From Firmicutes bacterium UBA3553 (GTDB lineage Bacteria; Bacillota; Clostridia; Tissierellales; Sedimentibacteraceae): a stretch of DNA of 64,000 nucleotides. The stretch is taken from positions 1-64,000 of the forward strand of contig DFOA01000017.1 of the NCBI GenBank assembly GCA_002381185.1. Direction: 5' to 3'. This document shows positions 52,109-60,476 of the stretch, one piece after another; within the stretch, counting starts at the first letter, position 1; every line of letters begins with the position of its first letter. The notes under the pieces were generated by a model, which was not told where the DNA came from, did no database searches, and saw only the letters and a list, made by a program, of their open reading frames with translations. The translations under genes were made by a program, and so were the position numbers.

Positions 52109-52804
52109 ATGGAAGATAATATATTACAAAAAAAGTCATATACAAAGGTAATTGATTATATAAAAAAACAAATAATGGCCGGTGAATTAAAAACCGGAGA
52201 AAGACTGCCCTCTGAAAGAGAATTATCTGAAATGTTGGGAGTAAGCAGGAATTCTGTTAGAGAAGCTATCAGGACAATGGATTTCATGGGGGTTGTTTCA
52301 AGCCAGCACGGTGCAGGAAACTACCTGACAGGAAACTTTGAAAATAATCTGGTAGAGTCAATGTCTATGATGTTTTTGCTCAATCAAATCAGCTACAAGC
52401 AAATAAGTCAGTTAAGACGCGGATTGGAACTGCAGGCACTGATGATTGCCATAGATAATGCTACAGAACAAGAGATAAGACATTTAGTTCAAATAAATTT
52501 CCAACTTGAAAATCAAACTGAAAAAAACAATATTATTTTGGATAAACAATTGCATTACAATATTGCAATTGCTTCCAGAAATACTTTGATTGTAAATATC
52601 TTGCAGGCTCTTTCAGAAGTTATGGACAAATTTATTGAAGATTTAAGAAGTGAAATTCTTGCAAATGAAGACAGCAGAAAGCAGCTTCAAGAAGCGCATA
52701 ATGAAATTGTAAAAAGCTTGGTGCTTAGGGATAAGACTTTAGGTTTTACTGCTATTAACAAACATTTTGGAATAATTGACGAAAAACTTGAAGGTTATAA
52801 GTAA
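52109..52804 (+). CDS. FadR/GntR family regulator (LldR/PdhR-like) of the lactate operon
   Basis: A 231-residue FCD-type GntR regulator. The N-terminal winged helix is IKKQIMAGELKTGERLPSERELSEMLGVSRNSVREAIRTMDFMG (residues about 18-62). The C-terminal helical FCD domain has metal/ligand-binding His/Asp/Arg residues (LDKQLHYNIAIASRN; ANEDSRKQLQEAHNEIVKSL). Its likely operators, TGGTACTACCA, flank the start of the following etf-lactate dehydrogenase operon, so lactate or pyruvate is the probable effector. It corresponds in position to LctA of Acetobacterium (established knowledge; assignment here is inference). Confidence 0.88.
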   Translation: MEDNILQKKSYTKVIDYIKKQIMAGELKTGERLPSERELSEMLGVSRNSVREAIRTMDFMGVVSSQHGAGNYLTGNFENNLVESMSMMFLLNQISYKQISQLRRGLELQALMIAIDNATEQEIRHLVQINFQLENQTEKNNIILDKQLHYNIAIASRNTLIVNILQALSEVMDKFIEDLRSEILANEDSRKQLQEAHNEIVKSLVLRDKTLGFTAINKHFGIIDEKLEGYK

Positions 52805-52826
52805 TCTGTTAAAAAAAAGACTATTA

Positions 52827-52933
52827 TTGACACTGGGGAAAACGTAAAGTATAATGTAACAAAAGTGGTACTACCAGTTAAACAAATGATGGTTAACAAC
52901 CATCTGTATTTTTAAAACAAAGTGGTACTACCA
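52827..52933 (+). promoter_or_regulatory. lct-type operon promoter with FadR-family operators
   Basis: TTGACA (52827-52832), 17-bp spacer, TATAAT (52850-52855). Operator TGGTACTACCA occurs at 52866-52876 and again at 52923-52933; the wider shared string is GTGGTACTACCAGT. Between them lies a palindrome, GATGGTT-AAC-AACCATC (52888-52904). TGGT-N3-ACCA is the known core for LldR/PdhR-type regulators. Confidence 0.85.
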
Positions 52934-52996
52934 GTATTATAGTCATGATTGGCTAAAAATTGAAACTGTCTATTAAGAAAGGGAAAAGGTAATCAT

Positions 52997-53785
52997 ATGA
53001 ACATTTTAGTTTGTATTAAACAAGTTCCTGAAACCAATAAGGTGGAAGTGGATCCGGTAACAGGTGTATTAAAAAGAAACGGTGTGGAATCAAAAATGAA
53101 TCCCTATGATCTATATGCCATTGAAGCGGCTTTAAGAATAAGAGAACAAAAAGGCGGCACAGTAAGTGTCATTACAATGGGGCCTCCTCAGGCAGAAAGT
53201 GTTATAAAAGAAGCTTTTGCAATGGGAGCTGACAAAGGTACTTTAATATCTGACCGAAAGTTTGGCGGAGCAGACGTTTTAGCGACAAGCTATACAATTT
53301 CACAGGGAATAAAAAAATCAGGCAGCTTTGATTTAATACTGTGTGGAAAGCAAACAACTGACGGTGACACAGCTCAGGTGGGTCCGGAAATTTCTGAATG
53401 GTTGAATATACCAAGTGTTTCGAATGTGAGCAAAATTGTTGAGGTTCAAGATAATGCTATAGTAATAGAAATGGATATGACACATGATTTAGAAGTGGCA
53501 AAGGTAGGTTTTCCATGTCTTTTAGCAGTTGAAAAAGACATTTTTATGCCAAGGCTTCCGTCTTATATTAAAAAACAAGAAACAAAAAATAGGGAAATTG
53601 AGGTTATAACATTTAATGATTTAGATGATAACAATGAAAAGCATTATGGTCTAAATGGTTCTCCCACACAAGTTCAGCGAATTTTTCCCCCTTCTGTAAA
53701 TGCCCACAGGGAAATGTGGAATGGATCAGGAGCTGAACTTACTGACAAAATGTTAAAGAAATTGAAAGAATTAAAGTTTGCGTAG
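52997..53785 (+). CDS. etfB: electron transfer flavoprotein beta subunit, LctB-type
   Basis: A 262-residue EtfB. It has the N-terminal NILVCIKQVPETNKVEVDPVTG, GPPQAESVIKEAFAMGADKGTLI, and the flavin/AMP-binding DLILCGKQTTDGDTAQVGPEISEWL. In this operon it should form, with EtfA and the dehydrogenase, a complex that drives lactate oxidation with NAD+ by co-oxidising reduced ferredoxin (electron confurcation, as shown for Acetobacterium woodii LctBCD). It is 9 bp before etfA. Confidence 0.92.
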   Translation: MNILVCIKQVPETNKVEVDPVTGVLKRNGVESKMNPYDLYAIEAALRIREQKGGTVSVITMGPPQAESVIKEAFAMGADKGTLISDRKFGGADVLATSYTISQGIKKSGSFDLILCGKQTTDGDTAQVGPEISEWLNIPSVSNVSKIVEVQDNAIVIEMDMTHDLEVAKVGFPCLLAVEKDIFMPRLPSYIKKQETKNREIEVITFNDLDDNNEKHYGLNGSPTQVQRIFPPSVNAHREMWNGSGAELTDKMLKKLKELKFA

Positions 53786-53794
53786 GAGGATGTT

Positions 53795-54988
53795 ATGGCA
53801 AAATTAGTTGTAAATCAAGCAAAAGTAGGAAATATTCAAGAATTGATCAGCATATGTCCTTTTGGAGCATTAGAAGAAAAGAATGGCGAAATTCAAATAA
53901 ATGCAGCTTGTAAAATGTGCAAACTATGCATTAAAAAGGGTCCAGCCGGAGCTGTGGAATATGTTGAAGATGAACCTGAAAGATCAATAGATAAAAATTT
54001 ATGGAAAGGAATTGCCGTCTATGTAGATCATCTTGATGGAGCGATTCATCCGGTAACATATGAATTGATAGGCAAGTCAAAAGAGCTTGCTGAGAAAATC
54101 GGCCACTCTGTATATGCAGTTATGGTTGGCAGCAATATTGCAAGTCAATGTCATGAACTTCTTCATTATGGTGTGGACAAGGTATTTGTTTATGATGACG
54201 AGAAATTGGCACGCTTTAAGATAGAGCCATATACAGCTGTATTTGAAGATTTTGTTAATAATATCAAGCCAACCGCAATACTTGTTGGTGCGACTCCTGT
54301 AGGACGTCAGCTTGCTCCGAGACTTGCAGCAAGGCTGCAGACCGGACTTACGGCAGATTGCACAAAGCTTGAAATTAATGAAAATACCGATCTGGTACAA
54401 ATAAGACCCGCATTTGGCGGAAATATAATGGCACAGATATTAACCCCAAACAAAAGACCCCAGATGGCAACCGTAAGATATAAAGTTATGGATGCTCCTG
54501 AAAGAAATAAAGATGAATCCGGCGTAATAATCAATTGTGAAATTTCATCTGATAAATTAGACTGTAATGTGGATGTTCTTGATATAATACCAAAAGAAAA
54601 AGAACAGTTCATAGAAGCTTCAGATGTATTGGTAGTGGCAGGACGAGGTGTTAAAAAAGAAGAAGATTTGGCAATGGTTCAGGAATTGGCTGATTTGCTG
54701 GGCGGGCAGATTGCATGCACAAGGCCTATGTATGAAGCGGGATGGCTTGAGGCAAAACGCCAGGTGGGATTAAGCGGAAGAACAGTCAGACCAAGGCTGA
54801 TAATCACATGCGGAGTATCAGGCTCAATTCAGTTTGTGGCAGGCATGAATAATTCCGAACAAATAATAGCAATTAACAATGATGAAAATGCTCCAATTTT
54901 CAAAACTGCACACTATGGCCTGGTAGGAGATTTATATGAAATTATTCCGGGCCTTATTGAACAAATAAAAGCTGGCAGGGAGGCATAA
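53795..54988 (+). CDS. etfA: electron transfer flavoprotein alpha subunit with N-terminal ferredoxin domain, LctC-type
   Basis: A 397-residue EtfA, longer than ordinary EtfA because of an N-terminal ferredoxin-like extension (residues about 1-65). Cysteines 21, 39, 42 and 45 (ICPFGAL and CKMCKLCIKKGP) can hold a [4Fe-4S] cluster. The usual EtfA part follows: VYVDHLDGAIHPVTYELIGKS, VGATPVGRQLAPRLAARLQTGLTADCT, and the FAD domain with VVAGRGVKKEED, VGLSGRTVRPRLIITCGVSGSIQFVAGM and IAINNDENAPIF. The extension is a mark of the bifurcating lactate complex. Confidence 0.93.
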   Translation: MAKLVVNQAKVGNIQELISICPFGALEEKNGEIQINAACKMCKLCIKKGPAGAVEYVEDEPERSIDKNLWKGIAVYVDHLDGAIHPVTYELIGKSKELAEKIGHSVYAVMVGSNIASQCHELLHYGVDKVFVYDDEKLARFKIEPYTAVFEDFVNNIKPTAILVGATPVGRQLAPRLAARLQTGLTADCTKLEINENTDLVQIRPAFGGNIMAQILTPNKRPQMATVRYKVMDAPERNKDESGVIINCEISSDKLDCNVDVLDIIPKEKEQFIEASDVLVVAGRGVKKEEDLAMVQELADLLGGQIACTRPMYEAGWLEAKRQVGLSGRTVRPRLIITCGVSGSIQFVAGMNNSEQIIAINNDENAPIFKTAHYGLVGDLYEIIPGLIEQIKAGREA

Positions 54989-54990
54989 CA

Positions 54991-56394
54991 ATGAACTACA
55001 AGAAATTAGATCAAGAAGATTTAAAATATATACAAAATATAATAAACGATTCTGAAAGAATTCTTTTCGGAAATTGTATTAATGAAGAATACAGCCATGA
55101 TGAGCTGAGCGATACAACAAGTTATCCGGATGTAGTAGTCAAGGTGATTTCAACTGATGAAGTTTCAAAAATAATGAAATATGCTTACGACAATAATATG
55201 TCTGTTACGCCGAGAGGCTCAGGAACCGGTCTGGTTGGCGCTTCTGTGGCAATAGAGCATGGAATTATGATTGATACAACTCTTATGAATCATTTTCTGG
55301 AGCTGGACGAGGATAATTTAACCTTAACCGTAGAACCGGGAGTTTTATTAATGGAAATCGCAGCTTACGTGGAAGAAAGAGATTTGTTCTACCCTCCGGA
55401 CCCGGGTGAAAAATCAGCTACAATCGGAGGAAACATAAGCACGAATGCCGGCGGAATGAGAGCTGTCAAGTACGGTGTTACAAGAGATTATGTGAGAGGC
55501 TTGGAAGTAGTACTTCCTAACGGGAATGTTGTTGAGCTTGGGGGAAAGGTAGTTAAAAACAGCACCGGTTATGCTTTGAAGGATTTGATGGTGGGCTCCG
55601 AAGGAACTCTTGGAATAATTACAAAAGCAATTTTAAAATTAATTCCGTTGCCTAAGAAAGCAATAAGCCTTCTTATACCGTTCCCTACATTGGAACAGGC
55701 CATAGGTACGGTTCCATTGATAGTAAAATCAAAATCGATTCCTACAGCAATTGAATTTATGCAAAGAGAAGTTATAATGGATGCTGAAAAATATTTGGGC
55801 AAAAAATTCCCTGACAGCAGTGCTGATGCATATTTGTTGTTAAAATTTGACGGAAATTCAACAGAGGAAATCGAAAGAGCATATGACAGTGTTGCGCAAA
55901 TCTGTTTGCAGCAAGGAGCAATAGATATATTAATTTCAAATACAACCGAGAGAGAAGAATCAATCTGGAAAGCAAGAGGGGCCTTCCTGGAAGCCATAAA
56001 GGGTTCTACCACTTATATGGATGAAGTGGATGTAGTTGTTCCGAGAAGTTCAGTTAATGAAATGGTTGAATATATCCACAATTTATATAAAGAAGTTGAT
56101 ATCCGTATAAAAAGCTTTGGACATGCCGGAGACGGAAACCTGCATGCCTATGTTTTGAAGGATGATTTAAGCGAAGAAGAATGGCAAAAAAGAATGACAG
56201 AAGCAATGGATAAAATCTATAACAAAGCCAAAGATTTAAACGGACAGGTATCAGGGGAGCATGGAATCGGTTATGCAAAGAAATCTTACCTCATGGCTTC
56301 GCTTAACCCCGAAATTGTAAGTTTAATGAATGGTATAAAAAAAGCATTTGATCCTAAGAATATACTGAATCCTCATAAAGTATGTCAAATGTAA
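54991..56394 (+). CDS. FAD-linked D-lactate dehydrogenase / 2-hydroxyacid oxidase subunit, LctD-type
   Basis: A 467-residue FAD_binding_4 (GlcD) protein. It has PRGSGTGLVGASVAIEHGIMIDT as FAD loop, PPDPGEKSATIGGNISTNAGGMRAVKYG, LMVGSEGTLGIITKA, and the C-terminal catalytic FGHAGDGNLHAYVL and SGEHGIGYAKK. It oxidises D-lactate (or another D-2-hydroxyacid) and passes electrons to the EtfBA pair encoded immediately upstream. The ribosome binding site lies in the end of etfA. It is followed by LrgAB-like membrane genes in place of the lactate permease seen in Acetobacterium. Confidence 0.88.
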   Translation: MNYKKLDQEDLKYIQNIINDSERILFGNCINEEYSHDELSDTTSYPDVVVKVISTDEVSKIMKYAYDNNMSVTPRGSGTGLVGASVAIEHGIMIDTTLMNHFLELDEDNLTLTVEPGVLLMEIAAYVEERDLFYPPDPGEKSATIGGNISTNAGGMRAVKYGVTRDYVRGLEVVLPNGNVVELGGKVVKNSTGYALKDLMVGSEGTLGIITKAILKLIPLPKKAISLLIPFPTLEQAIGTVPLIVKSKSIPTAIEFMQREVIMDAEKYLGKKFPDSSADAYLLLKFDGNSTEEIERAYDSVAQICLQQGAIDILISNTTEREESIWKARGAFLEAIKGSTTYMDEVDVVVPRSSVNEMVEYIHNLYKEVDIRIKSFGHAGDGNLHAYVLKDDLSEEEWQKRMTEAMDKIYNKAKDLNGQVSGEHGIGYAKKSYLMASLNPEIVSLMNGIKKAFDPKNILNPHKVCQM

Positions 56395-56404
56395 AGGGGC
56401 AGCT

Positions 56405-56764
56405 ATGAAATATATTGTTCAATTGTTTATCATATTCATGATAACTTTTTTGGGAGAAATTTTACATGAATTTATACTATTGCCCATTCCTGCAAGCATA
56501 TACGGCTTATTGTTGATGCTGATCTGTTTGAAAACGAAGGTTGTAAAGCTGGAGCATATTAAGGACGTAGGAGCCTTTCTTCTGGACATGATGCCTGTAA
56601 TGTTCATGCCGGCTGCTGTGGGATTGATAACAATCTGGAAAGACGTATCCCATACAGTGATTCCCATGATAATCATAACTTTGCTTACAACGGTATTTGT
56701 TATGGCGGCAACCGGTAAAATGACTGACTATATATTAAAAAAGGATGGGGGCGAAGATATATGA
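56405..56764 (+). CDS. lrgA: LrgA/CidA family membrane protein
   Basis: A 119-residue membrane protein with four predicted helices. The CidA/LrgA pattern is seen: FLGEILHEFILLPIPASIYGLLLMLICL and LLDMMPVMFMPAAVGLI. Once described as holin-like, LrgA/LrgB pairs are now linked to pyruvate uptake in some Firmicutes. Here it lies 10 bp after the lactate dehydrogenase gene and overlaps lrgB by four bases. Confidence 0.88.
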   Translation: MKYIVQLFIIFMITFLGEILHEFILLPIPASIYGLLLMLICLKTKVVKLEHIKDVGAFLLDMMPVMFMPAAVGLITIWKDVSHTVIPMIIITLLTTVFVMAATGKMTDYILKKDGGEDI

Positions 56765-57453
56765 AAGAGGTAATAGGCAATTCGGTTTATTTTGGAGTGT
56801 CTTTAAGCTTGTTGGCATATATTGCCGGAATTATTCTTAAGAAAAAATTTAAACTGAGTATTTTGAATCCTCTGCTTGTATCCATAGTCCTTGTGATTCT
56901 ATTTCTGGTCATACTTGATATAGACTATGAAAGCTACAATCAGGGGGGGAAATATATAAGCTACCTTTTGACTCCGGCAACAGTCTGCCTTGCAATACCT
57001 TTATACCAGCAGCTTGATCTTCTTAAAAAGAATTTCAAAGCTATAACCATCGGCATTTTGACTGGGGTCTTGACAAGCCTTGTAAGTATTTTAGCATTAT
57101 CAATGATATTTAAACTTTCTCATGAGCTTTATGTAACACTGCTGCCCAAATCCATTACAACAGCAATCGGGATTGCTGTTTCAGAAGAGCTTGGAGGAAT
57201 AAAAACAATTACGGTTGCCGTTATTGTATTGACGGGAATAACAGGAAATGTTATAGGAGAAGGTGTATGCAGATTGTTTAAAATAAAAAATCCTATTTCG
57301 ATTGGTCTGGCCTTCGGCACATCTTCACATGCCATAGGAACAACAAAGGCGCTTGAGCTGGGAGAAGTCCAAGGAGCAATGAGCAGTTTGTCAATCGCCG
57401 TTTCAGGACTTGTGACAGTCGTGCTGGCTCCGATATTTGCAAATTTTTTATAG
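56761..57453 (+). CDS. lrgB: LrgB/CidB family membrane protein
   Basis: A 230-residue polytopic membrane protein, partner of LrgA. The family motifs are LLTPATVCLAIPLYQQL, LLPKSITTAIGIAVSEELGGI and GLAFGTSSHAIGTTKALELGE. It is translationally coupled to lrgA (ATGA overlap). In this operon a role in lactate or pyruvate transport is more likely than cell lysis (inference). A terminator lies 100 bp downstream. Confidence 0.9.
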   Translation: MKEVIGNSVYFGVSLSLLAYIAGIILKKKFKLSILNPLLVSIVLVILFLVILDIDYESYNQGGKYISYLLTPATVCLAIPLYQQLDLLKKNFKAITIGILTGVLTSLVSILALSMIFKLSHELYVTLLPKSITTAIGIAVSEELGGIKTITVAVIVLTGITGNVIGEGVCRLFKIKNPISIGLAFGTSSHAIGTTKALELGEVQGAMSSLSIAVSGLVTVVLAPIFANFL

Positions 57454-57552
57454 CGTTATATAAGGCAGGAGGACTTTTCCTACAAAATCGGATATGTCCG
57501 AGTTGACGCACTATCAAGAGCAACAATTGAAAAATAGCAAAATAAAATTTAT

Positions 57553-57578
57553 CCCGGATACTAATCCGGGTTTTTTTT
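57553..57578 (+). terminator. terminator of the lactate operon
   Basis: CCCGGAT (57553-57559) pairs with ATCCGGG (57564-57570), followed by eight T's. Confidence 0.9.
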
Positions 57579-57668
57579 ATTTGATAGAAAATCATATGAA
57601 ATAATTGCATTTCATATGGCAGTCCTTTATATTAGTATAAGAAATAGATTAAAGCCTATATTAATAAA

Positions 57669-57729
57669 ATCTTAAGGTTTTCATAAGAAAATTATTATGA
57701 TAAAAATTTTTATTTTGATAGACTATAAT
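57669..57729 (+). promoter_or_regulatory. vanR promoter with direct repeats (candidate VanR site)
   Basis: ATCTTAAGGTT (57669), TTCATAAGAAA (57680) and TTATTATGATA (57692) repeat at 11-12 bp. They are followed by TATAAT at 57724-57729 without a good -35 box, as expected for an activator-dependent OmpR-type promoter. The same repeats occur before vanW. Confidence 0.6.
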
Positions 57730-57764
57730 AATGAGTGTTTACTTAAGAAGAAGGGATAGAACTT

Positions 57765-58463
57765 ATGAGTATCAATATTTTGGTTGTAGACGATGAGCAG
57801 TCCATAGCGGACTTAATTGAAGTTTATTTAAAAAATGAAGGTTTTACAATATGCAAATTTTATAATGGTCAAGATGCGCTTAGGTGTATTGAGTCGGAAC
57901 AGTTAGAGCTTGCAATACTTGATATCATGCTACCGGATATTGATGGTTTTACACTTTGCCGGAAAATTAGAGAAAAATATAATTTTCCGGTTATCATGCT
58001 AACAGCCAAAGAAGAAGAAGTCGACAAGATTACCGGGCTGACATTAGGTGCGGATGACTATATCACTAAACCGTTTCGCCCTTTGGAGCTTGTTGCCCGT
58101 GTAAAGGCTCAGCTCCGGAGATTTACCAAATATAATTCTTCGGAACCAAACCAGAAAGAACACTGGATTGCCTTTTCCGGCTTGGTATTGGACATGGAGA
58201 GCCATGAATGTACGCTGAACGAAAAAAGACTATCTCTTACTCCTACAGAGTTTTCAATTCTATGGGTTCTTTGCTCCAATCGAGGAAGGGTGGTTAGTTC
58301 GGAAGAATTGTTCCATGAGGTATGGGGAGATAAGTATTTCACCAACAGCAATAATACTGTAATGGTCCATATCCGACATATAAGAGAAAAAATGAACGAC
58401 AGCACAGAGCAGCCTAAATATATCAAAACGGTATGGGGGGTTGGCTATAAAATTGAAAAGTAA
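57765..58463 (+). CDS. vanR: VanR-like response regulator (OmpR family)
   Basis: A 232-residue two-component regulator. The receiver domain starts NILVVDDEQSIADLIEVYL, with phospho-acceptor Asp53 in LAILDIMLPDIDG and the conserved Lys in VIMLTAKEEE. The C-terminal OmpR winged helix includes LTPTEFSILWVLCSNRGRVVSSEELFHEVWG and VMVHIRHIREKMND. Similarity is to the VanR group next to VanS-type kinases and VanW. It probably activates itself and vanW through the repeats described. Its 3' end overlaps the kinase gene. Confidence 0.88.
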   Translation: MSINILVVDDEQSIADLIEVYLKNEGFTICKFYNGQDALRCIESEQLELAILDIMLPDIDGFTLCRKIREKYNFPVIMLTAKEEEVDKITGLTLGADDYITKPFRPLELVARVKAQLRRFTKYNSSEPNQKEHWIAFSGLVLDMESHECTLNEKRLSLTPTEFSILWVLCSNRGRVVSSEELFHEVWGDKYFTNSNNTVMVHIRHIREKMNDSTEQPKYIKTVWGVGYKIEK

Positions 58464-59577
58464 AAGAAAAAATGATTATTCGAAATTGAGAAGAAAAATA
58501 TTTTTTCAAATGCTCCTTATTGTTTTTACTGCAGCTGCAATTGTTATTCTCCTGCGTTTTACAATTCAAGAACGCTTTAGTTTTGGAGATACTATTGTCC
58601 GCTTTTTAATGAATACGTTTCATATGAGTAACAGGGATGCTCTGACGATTACTCATATTCTATTTCTTAATAATATAGAAGTTATTACATTAATTGTTAT
58701 TCTCGTATTTTTGGCTATTTTACTTAAATTCTCAATTTCCTGGTTTACTAAATATTTTGATGAAGTCAGTGCAGGAATGGATAAACTCGCTGAGGAATCC
58801 GATGATGAAATTATATTATCACCAGAATTGGATTTTATGGAAAATAAGCTTAATCAGATAAAAAACAACTTGGAGAAACAAAAGAAAGCCGCACTTGATG
58901 CCGAGCGGCGCAAAAATGATTTGGTAGTCTACTTGGCACATGATATAAAGACACCCCTGACCTCCGTTATAGGATACTTAAGTCTTTTGGATGAAGCTCC
59001 TGATATGCCTTCTGAACAGAAGGCAAAATATGTCGGCATTACCTTGGAAAAAGCTTATCGGTTAGAGCAGCTTATTAATGAGTTTTTTGAGATCACAAGA
59101 TTTAATCTTCAAACTATTGTTTTGAATAAGGAAAAAATCAATTTACTGTTTATGCTCCAGCAGATGGCAGATGAATTTTATCCGATGCTGACTCCACAGG
59201 AAAGGCAGGTGTCCGTCAACGTGCCTGAAGGTCTCACTCTGTGGGGAGATGCAGACAAGCTAGCTCGTGTGTTCAATAACATTCTGAAAAATGCGATAGC
59301 CTATAGCTATGAAAACAGCGTAATTGACATTTCTGCTAAACAGCAGGGAAAAAATATTGTTATAACTTTTACTAATCAGGGAAATCCAATCCCTCCGTCA
59401 AAGCTTGAAACTATTTTTGAAAAATTTTACCGATTAGATTCTGCACGTTCCACAAACACTGGTGGAGCAGGGTTAGGGTTGGCAATCGCACAAGAAATTG
59501 TTACGGCTCACGATGGAACAATCTCTGTGGAAAGCAACTCAGAAAATACTACATTTACAGTAAAGTTTCCGTTATGA
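58441..59577 (+). CDS. vanS: VanS-like sensor histidine kinase
   Basis: A 378-residue membrane kinase. It has two transmembrane helices (about 20-42 and 80-101) enclosing a short outer loop of about 38 residues. A HAMP-like linker follows, then phospho-acceptor His167 in LAHDIKTPLTSVIGYLSLLDEAP. The ATPase part has N box NILKNAIAYS, FEKFYRLDSARS and GGAGLGLAIAQEIV. The start is uncertain: TTG 58441 overlaps the GGGGGG motif, and TTG 58453 has better spacing and would remove four residues. The small outer domain suggests sensing within the membrane or of a cell-wall ligand. The kinase is the VanS type found with VanG/VanB-like loci. Confidence 0.87.
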   Translation: MAIKLKSKRKNDYSKLRRKIFFQMLLIVFTAAAIVILLRFTIQERFSFGDTIVRFLMNTFHMSNRDALTITHILFLNNIEVITLIVILVFLAILLKFSISWFTKYFDEVSAGMDKLAEESDDEIILSPELDFMENKLNQIKNNLEKQKKAALDAERRKNDLVVYLAHDIKTPLTSVIGYLSLLDEAPDMPSEQKAKYVGITLEKAYRLEQLINEFFEITRFNLQTIVLNKEKINLLFMLQQMADEFYPMLTPQERQVSVNVPEGLTLWGDADKLARVFNNILKNAIAYSYENSVIDISAKQQGKNIVITFTNQGNPIPPSKLETIFEKFYRLDSARSTNTGGAGLGLAIAQEIVTAHDGTISVESNSENTTFTVKFPL

Positions 59578-59669
59578 GAAAACCTCAAGAAGTTCATAGA
59601 ATGGAATTTTATTCGGAACAGTATAATATTATCGATGCATTAACTGTATACAACAGTATAGGAAAATAA
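59574..59669 (+). CDS. small ORF coupled to vanS (31 aa), uncertain
   Basis: The ATG overlaps the vanS stop (ATGA) and the frame gives 31 residues (MRKPQEVHRM...). There is no family resemblance. It could be a real small protein, or a remnant of the gene that sits between vanS and vanW in other van loci (such as vanY). Confidence 0.25.
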   Translation: MRKPQEVHRMEFYSEQYNIIDALTVYNSIGK

Positions 59670-59676
59670 TAAGTTC

Positions 59677-59733
59677 TTCATAAGAATTTATTAAGATTTT
59701 GATAAGCTGAAATTCCAACATCGTCTGTCTAAT
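59677..59733 (+). promoter_or_regulatory. vanW promoter with three 11-bp direct repeats
   Basis: TTCATAAGAAT (59677-59687), TTATTAAGATT (59688-59698) and TTGATAAGCTG (59699-59709) are exact 11-bp-spaced repeats. They are followed by TCTAAT at 59728-59733. The match to the vanR upstream region supports VanR binding. Confidence 0.6.
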
Positions 59734-59768
59734 TTCGGTAAGATGAATTGCCGAAAGGAGGTGCGGAC

Positions 59769-60476
59769 ATGGAAAGGAAAAGAATTACTCAGCTGTTTCC
59801 ATTCTTACTGCCAATTCGCAGGATACAAAGAAAAATAATTTTCTATGCCAAGATGTACTTTGACCGGAACCGTTATGCGAAAACAAAGGCTTCAGAATTT
59901 TTGACTTTTTGTATATATGAAGCCAAATCGAAGCTTATAAATGAAAATACAGGTTTTGATATGAAATATCAGGAAAACAAGGTGTTCAACCTGCGTCTTG
60001 CCGCAGAGCCTGTTAATAAGTTATTGATAAGGCCGCAGGAAACTTTCTCATTTTGGCAGTGTGTGAGATGTGCCGAGAAAAATGAGCGGTATAAGGATGG
60101 CCTGTGTGTGGTTAATGGCGAATTGGTTCCGGTTCCGGGAGGAGGTTTGTGTCATTTAAGTAATTTACTGTTGTGGCTGTTCATGCATACTCCGCTCACT
60201 ATTGTAGAACAGCATCCTCATCAGGTTAAGTATTTTCCATCCCCATCAGGTGATGAGCTAGATGGTGTGGATGCTGCGGTCAGCGAAGGGTGGCTGGATT
60301 TAAAGGTTAAAAATAATACCAATCTTACCTTCCAAATTGAAATATATATTGATGGTACTTACATAAATGGTCGTATTTTTATGGAACAGGACAAAGAGTA
60401 TTTTAACGAGGTCATTAATCGGGAAAGGAGTTTTTTCAAAAAAAAGGTGATGAGGAAACATTGCAGGGATTATTGA
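59769..60476 (+). CDS. vanW: VanW family protein
   Basis: A 235-residue protein of the VanW family, found as an accessory gene in vanB and vanG glycopeptide-resistance clusters and also elsewhere. Its biochemical role is unknown. It has the typical core NLRLAAEPVNKLLIRPQETFSFWQCV, VPVPGGGLCHLSNLLLWLFMHTPLTIVEQHPHQVKYFPSP, and DAAVSEGWLDLKVKNNT. The start at 59769 follows AAGGAGGTG at normal spacing; a frame from 59748 begins before that site. Its control region carries the putative VanR repeats. Confidence 0.9.
   Translation: MERKRITQLFPFLLPIRRIQRKIIFYAKMYFDRNRYAKTKASEFLTFCIYEAKSKLINENTGFDMKYQENKVFNLRLAAEPVNKLLIRPQETFSFWQCVRCAEKNERYKDGLCVVNGELVPVPGGGLCHLSNLLLWLFMHTPLTIVEQHPHQVKYFPSPSGDELDGVDAAVSEGWLDLKVKNNTNLTFQIEIYIDGTYINGRIFMEQDKEYFNEVINRERSFFKKKVMRKHCRDY

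Larger units (their letters stand above)
57454..57764. other. intergenic region lrgB - vanR
   Basis: It contains the terminator at 57553-57578 and the vanR control region at 57669-57729. The stretch 57465-57550 has somewhat higher GC (GGAGGACTTTTCCTAC, CGGATATGTCCG) but no recognisable gene. Confidence 0.5.

Noticed and set aside
56405..57453. Holin/antiholin-type lysis module
   Set aside because: LrgAB here is embedded in a lactate-oxidation operon with tight spacing, which makes a transport role more likely than lysis.
57493..57603. 36-codon ORF in the lrgB-vanR gap
   Set aside because: It has no ribosome binding site and reads through the strong terminator at 57553-57578.
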